From assembly GCF_001267175.1 (NCBI RefSeq), contig NZ_CP012358.1, positions 846,501 to 910,500 of the forward strand: a stretch of 64,000 nucleotides of DNA, read 5' to 3'. Under the pieces are notes generated by a model. It was not told the DNA's origin and did not search any database. It saw only the letters and a list, made by a program, of their open reading frames with translations. Made by a program: the position numbers and the translations under genes. Positions 18,227-26,170 of the stretch are shown piece by piece; position 1 is the first letter of the stretch, and each line of letters begins with the position of its first letter. The DNA comes from Thiopseudomonas alkaliphila. Its GTDB lineage: Bacteria; Pseudomonadota; Gammaproteobacteria; Pseudomonadales; Pseudomonadaceae.

Positions 18227-18837
18227 TGCTTAGATATTTAGTACTCGCCGCACTTGGTTTAACCCTCGTTGGTTGCTCCAACCTGACCCCAAAGCCCGAT
18301 CAGCCAACAGGTCATTCGGCTTTAACTTGGCAGACCCATGAACAAAGTGTGCGCCCAATCAGCCAGTGGAATTTATCCGGTAAATTAGGCCTACGCAGCC
18401 CAGCTCAATCCGGTAGTGCACTGCTAACTTGGTACCAAGATCAGCAATATTTTGATATTCGCCTGAACGGCCCACTTGGCCAAGGAGCTACCCGACTATC
18501 TGGACAACCTGGCCGAGTACGCCTAGACATTAGCAGCAAAGGCTCGTTTGTTGCCGAATCTGCAGAAACCCTAATGCAGCAAGAGTTAGGCTGGTCACTG
18601 CCAGTAGAGTTTTTATTATCTTGGGCTAAAGGCTTACCTGTGCCCAAACTGGCTGCCCATACTGAGTTTGATGAGTTCGCGCGCCTGAGCCGCCTACAAC
18701 AAGCTGGCTGGGACATTCACTACCTAGACTACGAGTCTGAAGCCCAAGGTGCCCTACCTACACGGATGAAAGTTAGTGGCCACAACTTACAACTAACCTT
18801 AGTGATTAAAGAATGGAACGCCCAAAGCGCGTTATAA
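18226..18837 (+). CDS. lolB: Outer-membrane lipoprotein receptor LolB
   Basis: LolB accepts lipoproteins from LolA in the periplasm and inserts them in the outer membrane; it is itself a lipoprotein. The signal peptide ends in LVGC with C17 as lipidated residue. The mature domain has the LolB pattern SQWNLSGKLGLRSPAQSGSALLTW, DIRLNGPLGQGATRLSG and ELGWSLPVEFLLSWAKGLP. Length 203 residues is normal. It is coupled to the upstream TPR gene and sits 22 bases before ispE. Confidence 0.94.
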   Translation: MLRYLVLAALGLTLVGCSNLTPKPDQPTGHSALTWQTHEQSVRPISQWNLSGKLGLRSPAQSGSALLTWYQDQQYFDIRLNGPLGQGATRLSGQPGRVRLDISSKGSFVAESAETLMQQELGWSLPVEFLLSWAKGLPVPKLAAHTEFDEFARLSRLQQAGWDIHYLDYESEAQGALPTRMKVSGHNLQLTLVIKEWNAQSAL

Positions 18838-18859
18838 CAAGCCCGCACAATGAGTTAAC

Positions 18860-19720
18860 ATGACCCACCCACTCATAACCCTAACCTCTCCGGCCAAGCT
18901 TAATTTAATGCTGCATATTATCGGCCGGCGCGCTGATGGTTACCATCAACTGCAAACGGTGTTTCAGTTTTTGGACTATGGCGACAGCATGCAATTTAAG
19001 CTGCGCACTGATCATCAACTGATCCTGCATGACTCGTTACCCGGTGTCCTGCCTGAGCAGAACCTCATTTTACGTGCGGCGCATCTGCTACAACAGCACA
19101 GTAATTCTCAGCAAGGCGCTGAAATCTGGCTAAATAAACAATTGCCAATGGGCGGAGGGGTCGGCGGTGGCAGCTCCAATGCCGCCACTACGTTACTGGC
19201 GCTCAACCAGCTTTGGCAGTGCCAATTACCCCTCACCAAGCTGGCCCAGCTAGGCTTGCAACTCGGTGCCGATGTGCCAGTATTTATTCAAGGTCAGTCC
19301 TGTTTTGCTGAAGGCGTCGGTGAGCAAATGACTCCTTTAGTGTTACCGGAGCCCTGGTTTTTAGTGGTAACGCCTAAGGTCTGCATTAGTACCGCTGAGG
19401 TATTTTCCGCCCCTGAGTTGACAAGGGATAGTCAGCCGATTACTATACGCACCGTTCTTGAGCAAGGTCATCGTAATGATTGCCAAGCTGTAGTCGAGAG
19501 GTTATATCCTGAAGTGCATGAAGCACTAAACTTACTTGGTCGAGTCTGCCAAGCAAAGTTAACAGGAACCGGTAGCTGTGTATTTGGAAGTTTTCCAAGT
19601 CAAGCAGCAGCAGAAAGCGCTGCCAGAACACTACCTAACTCTCTCCCCTACTTTATTGCTAAAGGTGCCAATACTTCGGTTACGCATCGCCAGCTTAATA
19701 AACTAAAAGAACTTGGGTAA
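18860..19720 (+). CDS. ispE: 4-diphosphocytidyl-2-C-methyl-D-erythritol kinase
   Basis: Phosphorylates CDP-methylerythritol in the MEP isoprenoid pathway. A GHMP-family kinase of 286 residues: SPAKLNLMLHIIGRRADGYHQLQTVFQ at the N-terminus, the ATP-binding LPMGGGVGGGSSNAATT from about residue 95, and LTGTGSCVFGSF near the C-terminus. The lolB-ispE-tRNA-Gln-prs order is conserved in Pseudomonas. Confidence 0.95.
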   Translation: MTHPLITLTSPAKLNLMLHIIGRRADGYHQLQTVFQFLDYGDSMQFKLRTDHQLILHDSLPGVLPEQNLILRAAHLLQQHSNSQQGAEIWLNKQLPMGGGVGGGSSNAATTLLALNQLWQCQLPLTKLAQLGLQLGADVPVFIQGQSCFAEGVGEQMTPLVLPEPWFLVVTPKVCISTAEVFSAPELTRDSQPITIRTVLEQGHRNDCQAVVERLYPEVHEALNLLGRVCQAKLTGTGSCVFGSFPSQAAAESAARTLPNSLPYFIAKGANTSVTHRQLNKLKELG

Positions 19721-19728
19721 AACCCTTT

Positions 19729-19803
19729 AGGGGCGTCGCCAAGCGGTAAGGCAGCAGGTTTTGATCCTGCCATGCGTTGGTTCGAATCCAGCCGCCCCTG
19801 CCA
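19729..19803 (+). tRNA. tRNA-Gln(TTG)
   Basis: A 75-base cloverleaf with encoded CCA. Acceptor stem AGGGGCG/CGCCCCT, discriminator G. The D-arm is CGCCAAGCGGTAAGGC. The anticodon stem GCAGG/CCTGC holds TTTTGAT with anticodon TTG, and the T-arm contains TTCGAATCC. It starts 8 bases after ispE and is probably cut out of that transcript. Confidence 0.97.
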
Positions 19804-19810
19804 CATTACG

Positions 19811-19854
19811 AAACCTTCGAGGTTTCGCGAAAGCGAAGTCTCGAAGGTTTTTTT
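19811..19854 (+). terminator. Terminator after tRNA-Gln
   Basis: AACCTTCGAG and CTCGAAGGTT form a 10-bp stem enclosing a second short stem TTCGC-GAAA-GCGAA, followed by TTTTTTT. It separates the ispE/tRNA transcript from prs. Confidence 0.85.
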
Positions 19855-19887
19855 CGTCAGGCCCACCCTCAGTAACAGGTACTGCGC

Positions 19888-20832
19888 GTGTCCAAGATGA
19901 TGATCTTTACGGGGAACGCAAACCCCGACTTAGCGCGCCGCGTCGCGCAACAACTACATATTCCTTTGGGCGATGTGTCCGTAGGTAAATTCTCTGACGG
20001 TGAAGTCAGCGTTGAAATTAACGAAAACGTTCGTGGTAAAGACGTGTTCTTAATTCAGCCAACGTGTGCGCCAACTAACGATAACCTCATGGAGCTTATC
20101 GTGATGATTGACGCCTTCCGTCGTTCTTCCGCTTCGCGCATTACTGCGGTTGTGCCCTACTTCGGTTATGCACGCCAAGACCGCCGTCCACGCTCCGCTC
20201 GAGTTGCAATCAGTGCCAAAGTAGTGGCTGATATGCTAACCGGCGTAGGTGTAGATCGCGTGTTAACGGTAGACTTACACGCTGACCAAATCCAAGGTTT
20301 CTTTGATATTCCTGTCGATAATATTTACGGCTCGCCGGTATTAGTTGACGATATCCAAGCCCAACGCTTTGAAAACACCATGATCGTTTCGCCCGATATT
20401 GGTGGTGTGGTACGTGCCCGTGCTGTTGCTAAATCCTTAGGTGTTGACCTTGCCATTATTGACAAGCGTCGCCCTAAAGCGAACCAATCAGAAGTCATGC
20501 ATATTATTGGTGATGTCCAAGACCGCACCTGTATTTTGGTGGATGACATGGTAGATACGGCCGGCACCTTATGCACCGCAGCTCAAGCGTTGAAAGACCG
20601 TGGTGCGCAAAAGGTATTAGCCTACTGCACTCACCCGATTCTGTCGGGGCGAGCAATTGAGAATATTACCGGCTCACAGCTAGATGAATTAGTTATTACT
20701 AATACCATCCCACTATCTGCAGCTGCACAAGCCTGTGGTAGAATCCGCCAGCTGGATATTGCACCAGTAGTCGCTGAAGCGGTTCGCCGTATCAGTAACG
20801 AAGAATCCATCAGCGCGATGTTTCGCTCATAA
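19888..20832 (+). CDS. prs: Ribose-phosphate pyrophosphokinase
   Basis: Makes PRPP from ribose-5-phosphate and ATP for nucleotide, histidine and NAD synthesis. The 314-residue sequence is strongly conserved: [19 protein letters not shown] at the N-terminus, [30 protein letters not shown], and the PRPP loop [11 protein letters not shown] at about 217-227. The start codon is GTG at 19888, set by the family N-terminus; AGG lies about ten bases upstream. It lies just beyond the tRNA-Gln terminator and so should have its own promoter. Confidence 0.96.
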   Translation: MSKMMIFTGNANPDLARRVAQQLHIPLGDVSVGKFSDGEVSVEINENVRGKDVFLIQPTCAPTNDNLMELIVMIDAFRRSSASRITAVVPYFGYARQDRRPRSARVAISAKVVADMLTGVGVDRVLTVDLHADQIQGFFDIPVDNIYGSPVLVDDIQAQRFENTMIVSPDIGGVVRARAVAKSLGVDLAIIDKRRPKANQSEVMHIIGDVQDRTCILVDDMVDTAGTLCTAAQALKDRGAQKVLAYCTHPILSGRAIENITGSQLDELVITNTIPLSAAAQACGRIRQLDIAPVVAEAVRRISNEESISAMFRS

Positions 20833-20857
20833 ACAAAGCATCGAACTGATTTAACCG

Positions 20858-20888
20858 CCAGCCAAACTGTTAACTGATGTTTGGCTGG
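20858..20888 (+). other. Hairpin downstream of prs
   Basis: CCAGCCAAAC (20858-20867) and GTTTGGCTGG (20879-20888) form a perfect 10-bp stem around an 11-base loop, 25 bases after the prs stop. A strong T-tract is lacking (CTTTACA follows), so it may be a weak terminator or an mRNA-stabilising element between prs and rplY. Confidence 0.5.
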
Positions 20889-20902
20889 TCTTTACAACCC
20901 TG

Positions 20903-20930
20903 CACTAAAAACTGGTCGCAAGTTTTAGTG
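20903..20930 (+). promoter_or_regulatory. Possible leader hairpin of rplY (L25)
   Basis: CACTAAAAACT and AGTTTTAGTG form a 10-bp stem with one bulged A around GGTCGCA, ending 23 bases before the rplY start. In E. coli L25 is known to control its own mRNA; whether this hairpin has that role is only a guess. Confidence 0.3.
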
Positions 20931-20953
20931 ACAGTGTTTTTATGGAGATACCC

Positions 20954-21601
20954 ATGTCTGAATTTACGCTAAACGTTACTGCACGTAACGACTTAGGGAA
21001 AGGTGCGAGCCGCCGCCTACGTCGTAACGCTAACTTAATTCCTGCTGTGATCTACGGCGGTGAAGAAGCTCCTTTATCTGTAAGCTTAGAAACTCGCGAA
21101 GTCGCTAAACTACTGTTAAACGAAGCCGCTTTCAGCAGCATCTTAACCTTAAAGTTAGATGGTAAAGATCAACTGGTATTGATCAAAGACTTACAACGTC
21201 ACCCATCTAAAGGCTTTGTGATGCACGCTGACTTCATTCGCGTAATCGCAGGTCAAGTACTCACCGCTATCGTACCGGTTCACTACCTGAACGAAGAAGA
21301 GTGCGTAGGTGTTAAATTAGGTGGTGGTGACTTACTGCGCTCAACCCCTGAGCTAGAAGTTTCTTGCTTACCACAAGATTTACCAGAAGCAATCGAAGTT
21401 GACGTACTCAACCTTGAAGTGGGCGAAACCCTGCACTTATCACAAATCGCAGCGCCTAAAGGTGTTGAATTCGTTGCATTAACCAACGAAAACGATTTAC
21501 CGATCGCCACTGTTCAACCTCCACGTGCTGAGGAAGAAGAGGAAGAAGCGGTAGAAGGCGCAGAAGAAGCACCTGCAGCTGAAGAAGCTAAAGAGGACTA
21601 A
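20954..21601 (+). CDS. rplY: 50S ribosomal protein L25 (CTC/TL5 type)
   Basis: L25 binds 5S rRNA on the large subunit. The start [24 protein letters not shown] is the L25 domain (about residues 1-95). A second beta domain (about 96-190) makes it the two-domain CTC/TL5 form found in Pseudomonas, and the C-terminus is a very acidic tail ([20 protein letters not shown]). Length 215 residues. ATG 20954 is preferred over an in-frame ATG four codons earlier because GGAG then falls 7 bases upstream. It is followed by pth, a common arrangement. Confidence 0.95.
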   Translation: MSEFTLNVTARNDLGKGASRRLRRNANLIPAVIYGGEEAPLSVSLETREVAKLLLNEAAFSSILTLKLDGKDQLVLIKDLQRHPSKGFVMHADFIRVIAGQVLTAIVPVHYLNEEECVGVKLGGGDLLRSTPELEVSCLPQDLPEAIEVDVLNLEVGETLHLSQIAAPKGVEFVALTNENDLPIATVQPPRAEEEEEEAVEGAEEAPAAEEAKED

Positions 21602-21639
21602 TCCTCTCTTGCTTAGCTAAATCTAAGAGGAGCCCCATT

Positions 21640-22224
21640 GTGACTGCTGTGAAACTGATCGTTGGACTTGGTAACCCTGGCCCAGAGTACGACCAGACTC
21701 GGCATAACGCTGGGGCTCTTTTTGTTGAATTACTGGCTAGGCATATGGGTGTTAATTTAGCACCTGAAAAAAAATATTTTGGTTTAACCGCTAAATTTAG
21801 CCATAAGGGCCAAGATATTCGTCTGCTCATTCCTACCACTTATATGAATCGTAGCGGACAAGCAGTGAGCAGCTTGGCAAATTTTTTTCGAATTAAGCCA
21901 GAAGAAATTCTCGTCGCCCATGATGAGCTTGATATGCCGCCTGGTGTAGCCAAACTCAAGCAAGGTGGTGGTCACGGCGGTCACAATGGACTACGTGATA
22001 TTATCGCCAGCCTTGGCAACCAAAATAATTTCCTCCGCTTACGCTTAGGCATTGGCCACCCTGGCCATAGCAGCCAAGTAAGCAACTATGTACTCAGTCG
22101 TGCTCCACGTACTGAACAAGAGCAATTAGCATCCAGTATTGATTTTGCCCTTGGCGTGCTGCCAGATCTTCTTGACGGCAACCTGTCGCGCGCTATGCAA
22201 CAGCTGCACAGCCAAAAGGCCTGA
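21640..22224 (+). CDS. pth: Peptidyl-tRNA hydrolase
   Basis: Releases peptides from peptidyl-tRNA that drops off the ribosome. The N-terminus has [20 protein letters not shown] with the catalytic histidine H22, followed by [19 protein letters not shown] and [12 protein letters not shown]. At 194 residues it is full length. The start is GTG at 21640 with AGAGGAG 7 bases upstream. It lies between rplY and ychF, as in many gammaproteobacteria. Confidence 0.96.
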   Translation: MTAVKLIVGLGNPGPEYDQTRHNAGALFVELLARHMGVNLAPEKKYFGLTAKFSHKGQDIRLLIPTTYMNRSGQAVSSLANFFRIKPEEILVAHDELDMPPGVAKLKQGGGHGGHNGLRDIIASLGNQNNFLRLRLGIGHPGHSSQVSNYVLSRAPRTEQEQLASSIDFALGVLPDLLDGNLSRAMQQLHSQKA

Positions 22225-22244
22225 CTTTTCCCGAGGGACCCATT

Positions 22245-23345
22245 ATGGGATTTAATTGTGGCATCGTTGGATTACCAAACGTTGGTAAATCCACTTTATT
22301 TAATGCATTAACTAAATCAGGCATTGCTGCCGAAAACTTCCCCTTCTGTACCATTGAGCCTAACAGCGGTGTAGTGCCAATGCCAGATCCGCGCCTCAGC
22401 GCCTTAGCTGAAATTGTTAAGCCCGAGCGTGTCCTGCCCACCACCATGGAGTTTGTTGATATTGCTGGGTTAGTTGCCGGCGCCTCTAAAGGTGAAGGTC
22501 TAGGTAACAAGTTTTTAGCTAATATCCGCGAGACTGATGCCATCGCCCATGTGGTGCGCTGCTTTGAAGACGATAACATTATCCACGTCTCCAACAGCGT
22601 TGACCCTAAGCGCGACATTGAAATCATTGACCTTGAACTCATTTTTGCTGACCTCGATAGCGTTGAAAAACAACTGCAAAAAGTGGTCCGCACAGCTAAA
22701 GGCGGTGATAAGGATGCAGTAGCGCAAAAAGCCCTGCTAGAACAGCTACAAGCACACTTTACCGATGGCAAGCCAGCGCGTAGCCTAATCAAAGACTTAA
22801 GCGATGAAGAAAAACGTATTGTGCGCGGCTTTCACTTACTAACCAGTAAACCGGTTATGTACATTGCCAACGTAGCGGAAGATGGCTTTGAGAATAACCC
22901 GCACCTAGACACTGTACGCGCCATTGCTGAGGCAGAAGGCGCTGTAGTAGTGCCAGTGTGCAATAAAATTGAAGCCGAAATTGCCGAGCTTGAAGACGGC
23001 GAAGAAAAAGATATGTTCTTAGAAGCGCTCGGCCTTGAAGAGCCCGGCTTAAATCGTGTGATTCGCGCTGGCTATCAGCTGCTCGATCTACAAACCTACT
23101 TTACCGCCGGGGTTAAAGAAGTACGCGCCTGGACCACTAAAGTAGGCGCTACTGCGCCCCGCGCGGCGGCGGCGATTCATACTGACTTTGAAAAAGGCTT
23201 TATTCGCGCCGAAGTGATCAGCTACGACGACTTCATTCAGTACCAAGGCGAAGCCGGTGCTAAAGAAGCCGGTAAATGGCGTCTAGAAGGCAAGGAATAC
23301 ATCGTTAAAGATGGCGATGTAATGCACTTTAGATTTAACGTCTAA
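22245..23345 (+). CDS. ychF: Ribosome-binding ATPase YchF (OLA1 family)
   Basis: A TRAFAC-class P-loop protein of 366 residues that prefers ATP and associates with ribosomes, with a role in stress responses. The P-loop is GLPNVGKST (9-17), switch region [22 protein letters not shown], a helical coiled-coil insert, and a C-terminal TGS-like domain ([25 protein letters not shown]). The pth-ychF pair is 20 bases apart and almost certainly co-transcribed. Confidence 0.96.
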   Translation: MGFNCGIVGLPNVGKSTLFNALTKSGIAAENFPFCTIEPNSGVVPMPDPRLSALAEIVKPERVLPTTMEFVDIAGLVAGASKGEGLGNKFLANIRETDAIAHVVRCFEDDNIIHVSNSVDPKRDIEIIDLELIFADLDSVEKQLQKVVRTAKGGDKDAVAQKALLEQLQAHFTDGKPARSLIKDLSDEEKRIVRGFHLLTSKPVMYIANVAEDGFENNPHLDTVRAIAEAEGAVVVPVCNKIEAEIAELEDGEEKDMFLEALGLEEPGLNRVIRAGYQLLDLQTYFTAGVKEVRAWTTKVGATAPRAAAAIHTDFEKGFIRAEVISYDDFIQYQGEAGAKEAGKWRLEGKEYIVKDGDVMHFRFNV

Positions 23346-23372
23346 AGCACTGCCTGCCAAAAACTTAAGCAT

Positions 23373-23405
23373 AAAAAAGGGCGAGTGACTCAACATCACT
23401 CGCCC
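23373..23405 (-). terminator. Terminator for acuI (possibly bidirectional)
   Basis: GGGCGAGTGA (23379-23388) and TCACTCGCCC (23396-23405) form a perfect 10-bp stem. The minus strand is followed by TTTTTT; the plus side has only a weak T-tract. It lies between the convergent ychF and acuI genes. Confidence 0.88.
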
Positions 23406-23430
23406 CTTGCTTTAGCCAAACTGACCGCAC

Positions 23431-24423
23431 TTAATGATCGGCCAACTTCACCAACATCCGCCCGGTATGTAGCCCTGATAAAATTTGACTAATCGCCGCT
23501 GGCACTTGCTCTAAGCTAATTTCAGTGACCAGTTGCTCTAAAGCAGGCACACTCCACTCCGTAGCTAACTTATCCCATACCGCTTGTTTTTCTGCTAGCG
23601 GTAGCTCAACGGAGTCCACCCCCAGCAAATTCACGCCCCGTAAAATAAATGGCAAAATGCTAGCATCAAAATTAACTCCAGCTGTTAAGCCACAGCAGGC
23701 TGCACTTGCACCGTAGTTCAGGGCTTTAATCGCATTAAACAACAGATCACCACCTACGGTATCCACCACTCCAGCCCAGAGCGGGCGAAGTAATGGCTTA
23801 TTTAGCCCTTCAGCCAGCTGTTCGCGACTAAGCACCTGCTCTGCCCCTAAGCTTTGCAACCACTCTGCCTGCTCTGCTTTACCTGTGACCGCAGCTACTT
23901 TAAAGCCCAATTTACTCAATAACGCCACTGCAATGCTACCAACGCCACCCGTAGCACCTGTAACTAATACAGTGCCCTGCTCAGGCATTAAACCGGCTTT
24001 TAAGAGCTTATTAATACATAATCCAGCCGTTAGTCCAGCAGTGCCATAACTCATTGCCTGCTGCGCGGTTAAACCCACAGGGCGTTTAATCGCCCACGCT
24101 GCTGGCACCCGAATATAACCAGCTAAGCCACCCGCAGTATTCATCCCTAAATCATAACCAGTCACAATCACTTCGGTGCCTGGCTGAAAATCGGCCACAC
24201 TGGATTCAACCACTGTACCTGCGGCATCAATCCCGGGTGTATGGGGATAATGCTTGGTCACCCCACGATTCCCCGAAGCCGACAACGCATCTTTATAGTT
24301 TAAACAGGAGTATTCCACCTTAATCAGCAGCTCGCCCTCAGGTAAGTCGGCTACTGAACGCTCGATAATTTGCTGCTTAAATTCAGGGGTTTCAGTAACC
24401 CATAACGCCTTAAAGTGCTTCAT
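23431..24423 (-). CDS. acuI: AcuI/YhdH-family NADPH-dependent quinone oxidoreductase (acryloyl-CoA reductase type)
   Basis: A 330-residue zinc-free MDR-superfamily oxidoreductase. Features: NYKDALSASG, HTPGIDAAGTVVES, the NADP-binding ATGGVGSIAVALLSKLGFKVAAVTG, and VDTVGGD. Proteins of this family include acryloyl-CoA reductase AcuI and E. coli YhdH, which detoxify acryloyl-CoA to propionyl-CoA; the substrate here is inferred from family membership. AAGGAG precedes the ATG. It follows sohB by 20 bases and ends at a strong terminator. Confidence 0.85.
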   Translation of the reverse strand: MKHFKALWVTETPEFKQQIIERSVADLPEGELLIKVEYSCLNYKDALSASGNRGVTKHYPHTPGIDAAGTVVESSVADFQPGTEVIVTGYDLGMNTAGGLAGYIRVPAAWAIKRPVGLTAQQAMSYGTAGLTAGLCINKLLKAGLMPEQGTVLVTGATGGVGSIAVALLSKLGFKVAAVTGKAEQAEWLQSLGAEQVLSREQLAEGLNKPLLRPLWAGVVDTVGGDLLFNAIKALNYGASAACCGLTAGVNFDASILPFILRGVNLLGVDSVELPLAEKQAVWDKLATEWSVPALEQLVTEISLEQVPAAISQILSGLHTGRMLVKLADH

Positions 24424-24443
24424 AATAACTCCTTAGTCAGCAG

Positions 24444-25490
24444 CTATTGCCCGCTGCGTTGCTCTTGATTAAGTTTGAGTAGCTTGCTCCAAAGTGTATC
24501 AAACACGCTGCAAGCAGCTACCCCTAATTTCTGTGCCAGCTTTTGTTTGCGAGTAAAACGCAACAAATACACCGATTTTTCTTTTGCTTGCGTGACCAAA
24601 TACTCTTCACTGGTCATCACCTCATCCACTAAATTCAGCAGCTTGGCATCTAGCCCTAGCCAAGTTTCACCGGTAGCAATTTGCTCAATATCAAGGCTCG
24701 GGCGATAATCGCTGACAAAGCGCTTAAATAGTTGATGGGTGACCTCTAGCTCTTCAACGAACTTCTGCCGCCCTTCTTCAGTATTTTCTCCTAGCATGGT
24801 CAGCGTACGCTTATACTTGCCGGCAGTTAATAGCTCCACATCGACATCATGTTTTTTTAATAAGCGATGGATATTAGGCACCTGAGCCACCACGCCAATC
24901 GAGCCTAAGATCGCAAAAGGGGCTGATAAAATACGGTCACCAATACAGGCCATCATATAGCCACCACTGGCCGCTACCTTATCGACACAAATGGTTAAAG
25001 GCACGCCTGCTTGCTTAATTCGTGCCAGCTGGGAAGCCGCTAAACCATAACTGTGCACCATGCCACCAGCACTTTCTAAACGCAGCACAATTTCATCTTG
25101 CTCTGTTGCAATGGTCAGCGCTGCGGTAATCATTTCACGTAAATTATCAGTGTCTGAGGCTTTAATATCACCATCAAAGTCCATGACAAACACCCGCGCA
25201 GTGCCAGTGCTGGCTTGAGTGTTGGCTTTGGCTTGTTTTTTCGCTGTTTTCTCTTGTTTGGCGAGCTGCTTATGCTTGCGCTTGAGCTCATCCTTATCAA
25301 GCACTTCGTGCTCAAGGGTATCTTGTAAGTCTTCAAGGTGCTCATTAAAACTAATCACTTCTAACTCACCTTGCGCTTCGCCACGTCCTCGCCCGCGGGC
25401 ACCTAGCACTAACGACAAGAGCAAGACCAAGGCTAACAACAAGGTGCCAACCTTAGCTAAAAAAACTAAATATTCGTACACGAAGGCCAT
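24444..25490 (-). CDS. sohB: Inner-membrane peptidase SohB (S49 family)
   Basis: A membrane-anchored serine protease related to signal peptide peptidase SppA. The 348-residue product begins with a membrane segment (about residues 8-27). A basic, coiled-coil-prone region KRKHKQLAKQEKTAKKQAKA follows, and then the S49 domain with the serine in DKVAASGGYMMAC and the candidate general-base lysine in TAGKYKRTLTMLGEN. AGGAAG precedes the ATG. It is upstream of acuI in a two-gene unit. Confidence 0.9.
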   Translation of the reverse strand: MAFVYEYLVFLAKVGTLLLALVLLLSLVLGARGRGRGEAQGELEVISFNEHLEDLQDTLEHEVLDKDELKRKHKQLAKQEKTAKKQAKANTQASTGTARVFVMDFDGDIKASDTDNLREMITAALTIATEQDEIVLRLESAGGMVHSYGLAASQLARIKQAGVPLTICVDKVAASGGYMMACIGDRILSAPFAILGSIGVVAQVPNIHRLLKKHDVDVELLTAGKYKRTLTMLGENTEEGRQKFVEELEVTHQLFKRFVSDYRPSLDIEQIATGETWLGLDAKLLNLVDEVMTSEEYLVTQAKEKSVYLLRFTRKQKLAQKLGVAACSVFDTLWSKLLKLNQEQRSGQ

Positions 25491-25640
25491 ATTACTTCCT
25501 AGTTCAAGGTAAACAGCCGACCATGATACGTGAGCCTTGCCACTTGTTCAGTTTTTATCTGCCACACTGCTTAAATCCACGAAAATGTCACAAATAGATT
25601 AGACAAAATAATGATTTTTCAAACAATCGTATGATTTTAT

Positions 25641-25669
25641 TTGACAGCCTAGCACCTTCCTCATACTCT
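25641..25669 (+). promoter_or_regulatory. Sigma-70 promoter of the SCP2 gene
   Basis: A consensus TTGACA (25641-25646) and TACTCT (25664-25669) are 17 bases apart. The predicted start leaves a leader of about 60 bases that includes AAAGGA before the ATG at 25737. Confidence 0.55.
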
Positions 25670-25736
25670 TCTAGCCACGCTAAATTCAAGCTAACTTGTT
25701 GCTACTAATATCATTACTTACTAAAGGATTCTCATT

Positions 25737-26048
25737 ATGTCCGCAGCAGATATTATTCAAAATCTAACCTCTAAATTTAACGCTGATGCCGCTCAGGGTT
25801 TAGATTTAATTTTTCAGTTCAATATTGAAGATGCCAGCAACTACTACCTCGTAGTAAAAGACGGTACCTGTGATGTACAAGCAGGTGATGCTGATGAGCC
25901 AAACGTAACCTTAATCATGGACAGCGAAACCTTTAAAGGCATCGCTACTGGCGAAACCGACGGCATGCAAGCCTTTATGAGCGGCAACTTGCGCGCTGAA
26001 GGCGATATGATGTTAGCAATGAAACTAAGCGAGCTGTTCCCAGTCTAG
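25737..26048 (+). CDS. SCP2 sterol-carrier-domain protein
   Basis: A 103-residue single-domain protein consisting of an SCP2 fold: FQFNIEDASNYYLVVKDGTCDV, EPNVTLIMDSETFKGIATGETDGMQAFMSGNLRAEGDMMLAMKLSELF. SCP2 proteins have a hydrophobic tunnel and bind fatty acyl or other lipids; the ligand in bacteria is not settled. It has no signal peptide and should be cytoplasmic. It has its own promoter and terminator, so it is monocistronic. Confidence 0.88.
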   Translation: MSAADIIQNLTSKFNADAAQGLDLIFQFNIEDASNYYLVVKDGTCDVQAGDADEPNVTLIMDSETFKGIATGETDGMQAFMSGNLRAEGDMMLAMKLSELFPV

Positions 26049-26064
26049 TTCAGCGGCTGCTATT

Positions 26065-26095
26065 AAAAACCAGTGCCCTATGCGCTGGTTTTTTT
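26065..26095 (+). terminator. Terminator of the SCP2 gene
   Basis: AAAAACCAG (26065-26073) pairs with CTGGTTTTT (26085-26093), continuing into a T-run. Confidence 0.85.
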
Positions 26096-26170
26096 ATGCC
26101 TGAGTTTTGTCGCCAACCTCTGCTAAACGCTACAATGGTGCGCTTGTTGCTTGATTGAGTCGCCTTTTAA

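Noticed and set aside
19648..19866. Minus-strand frame across tRNA-Gln
   Set aside because: Antisense of a tRNA and of the ispE end; the protein is the common tRNA artefact.
22193..22792. 199-codon minus-strand frame opposite ychF
   Set aside because: Antisense shadow, serine/arginine-rich and without family features, while ychF is unmistakable.
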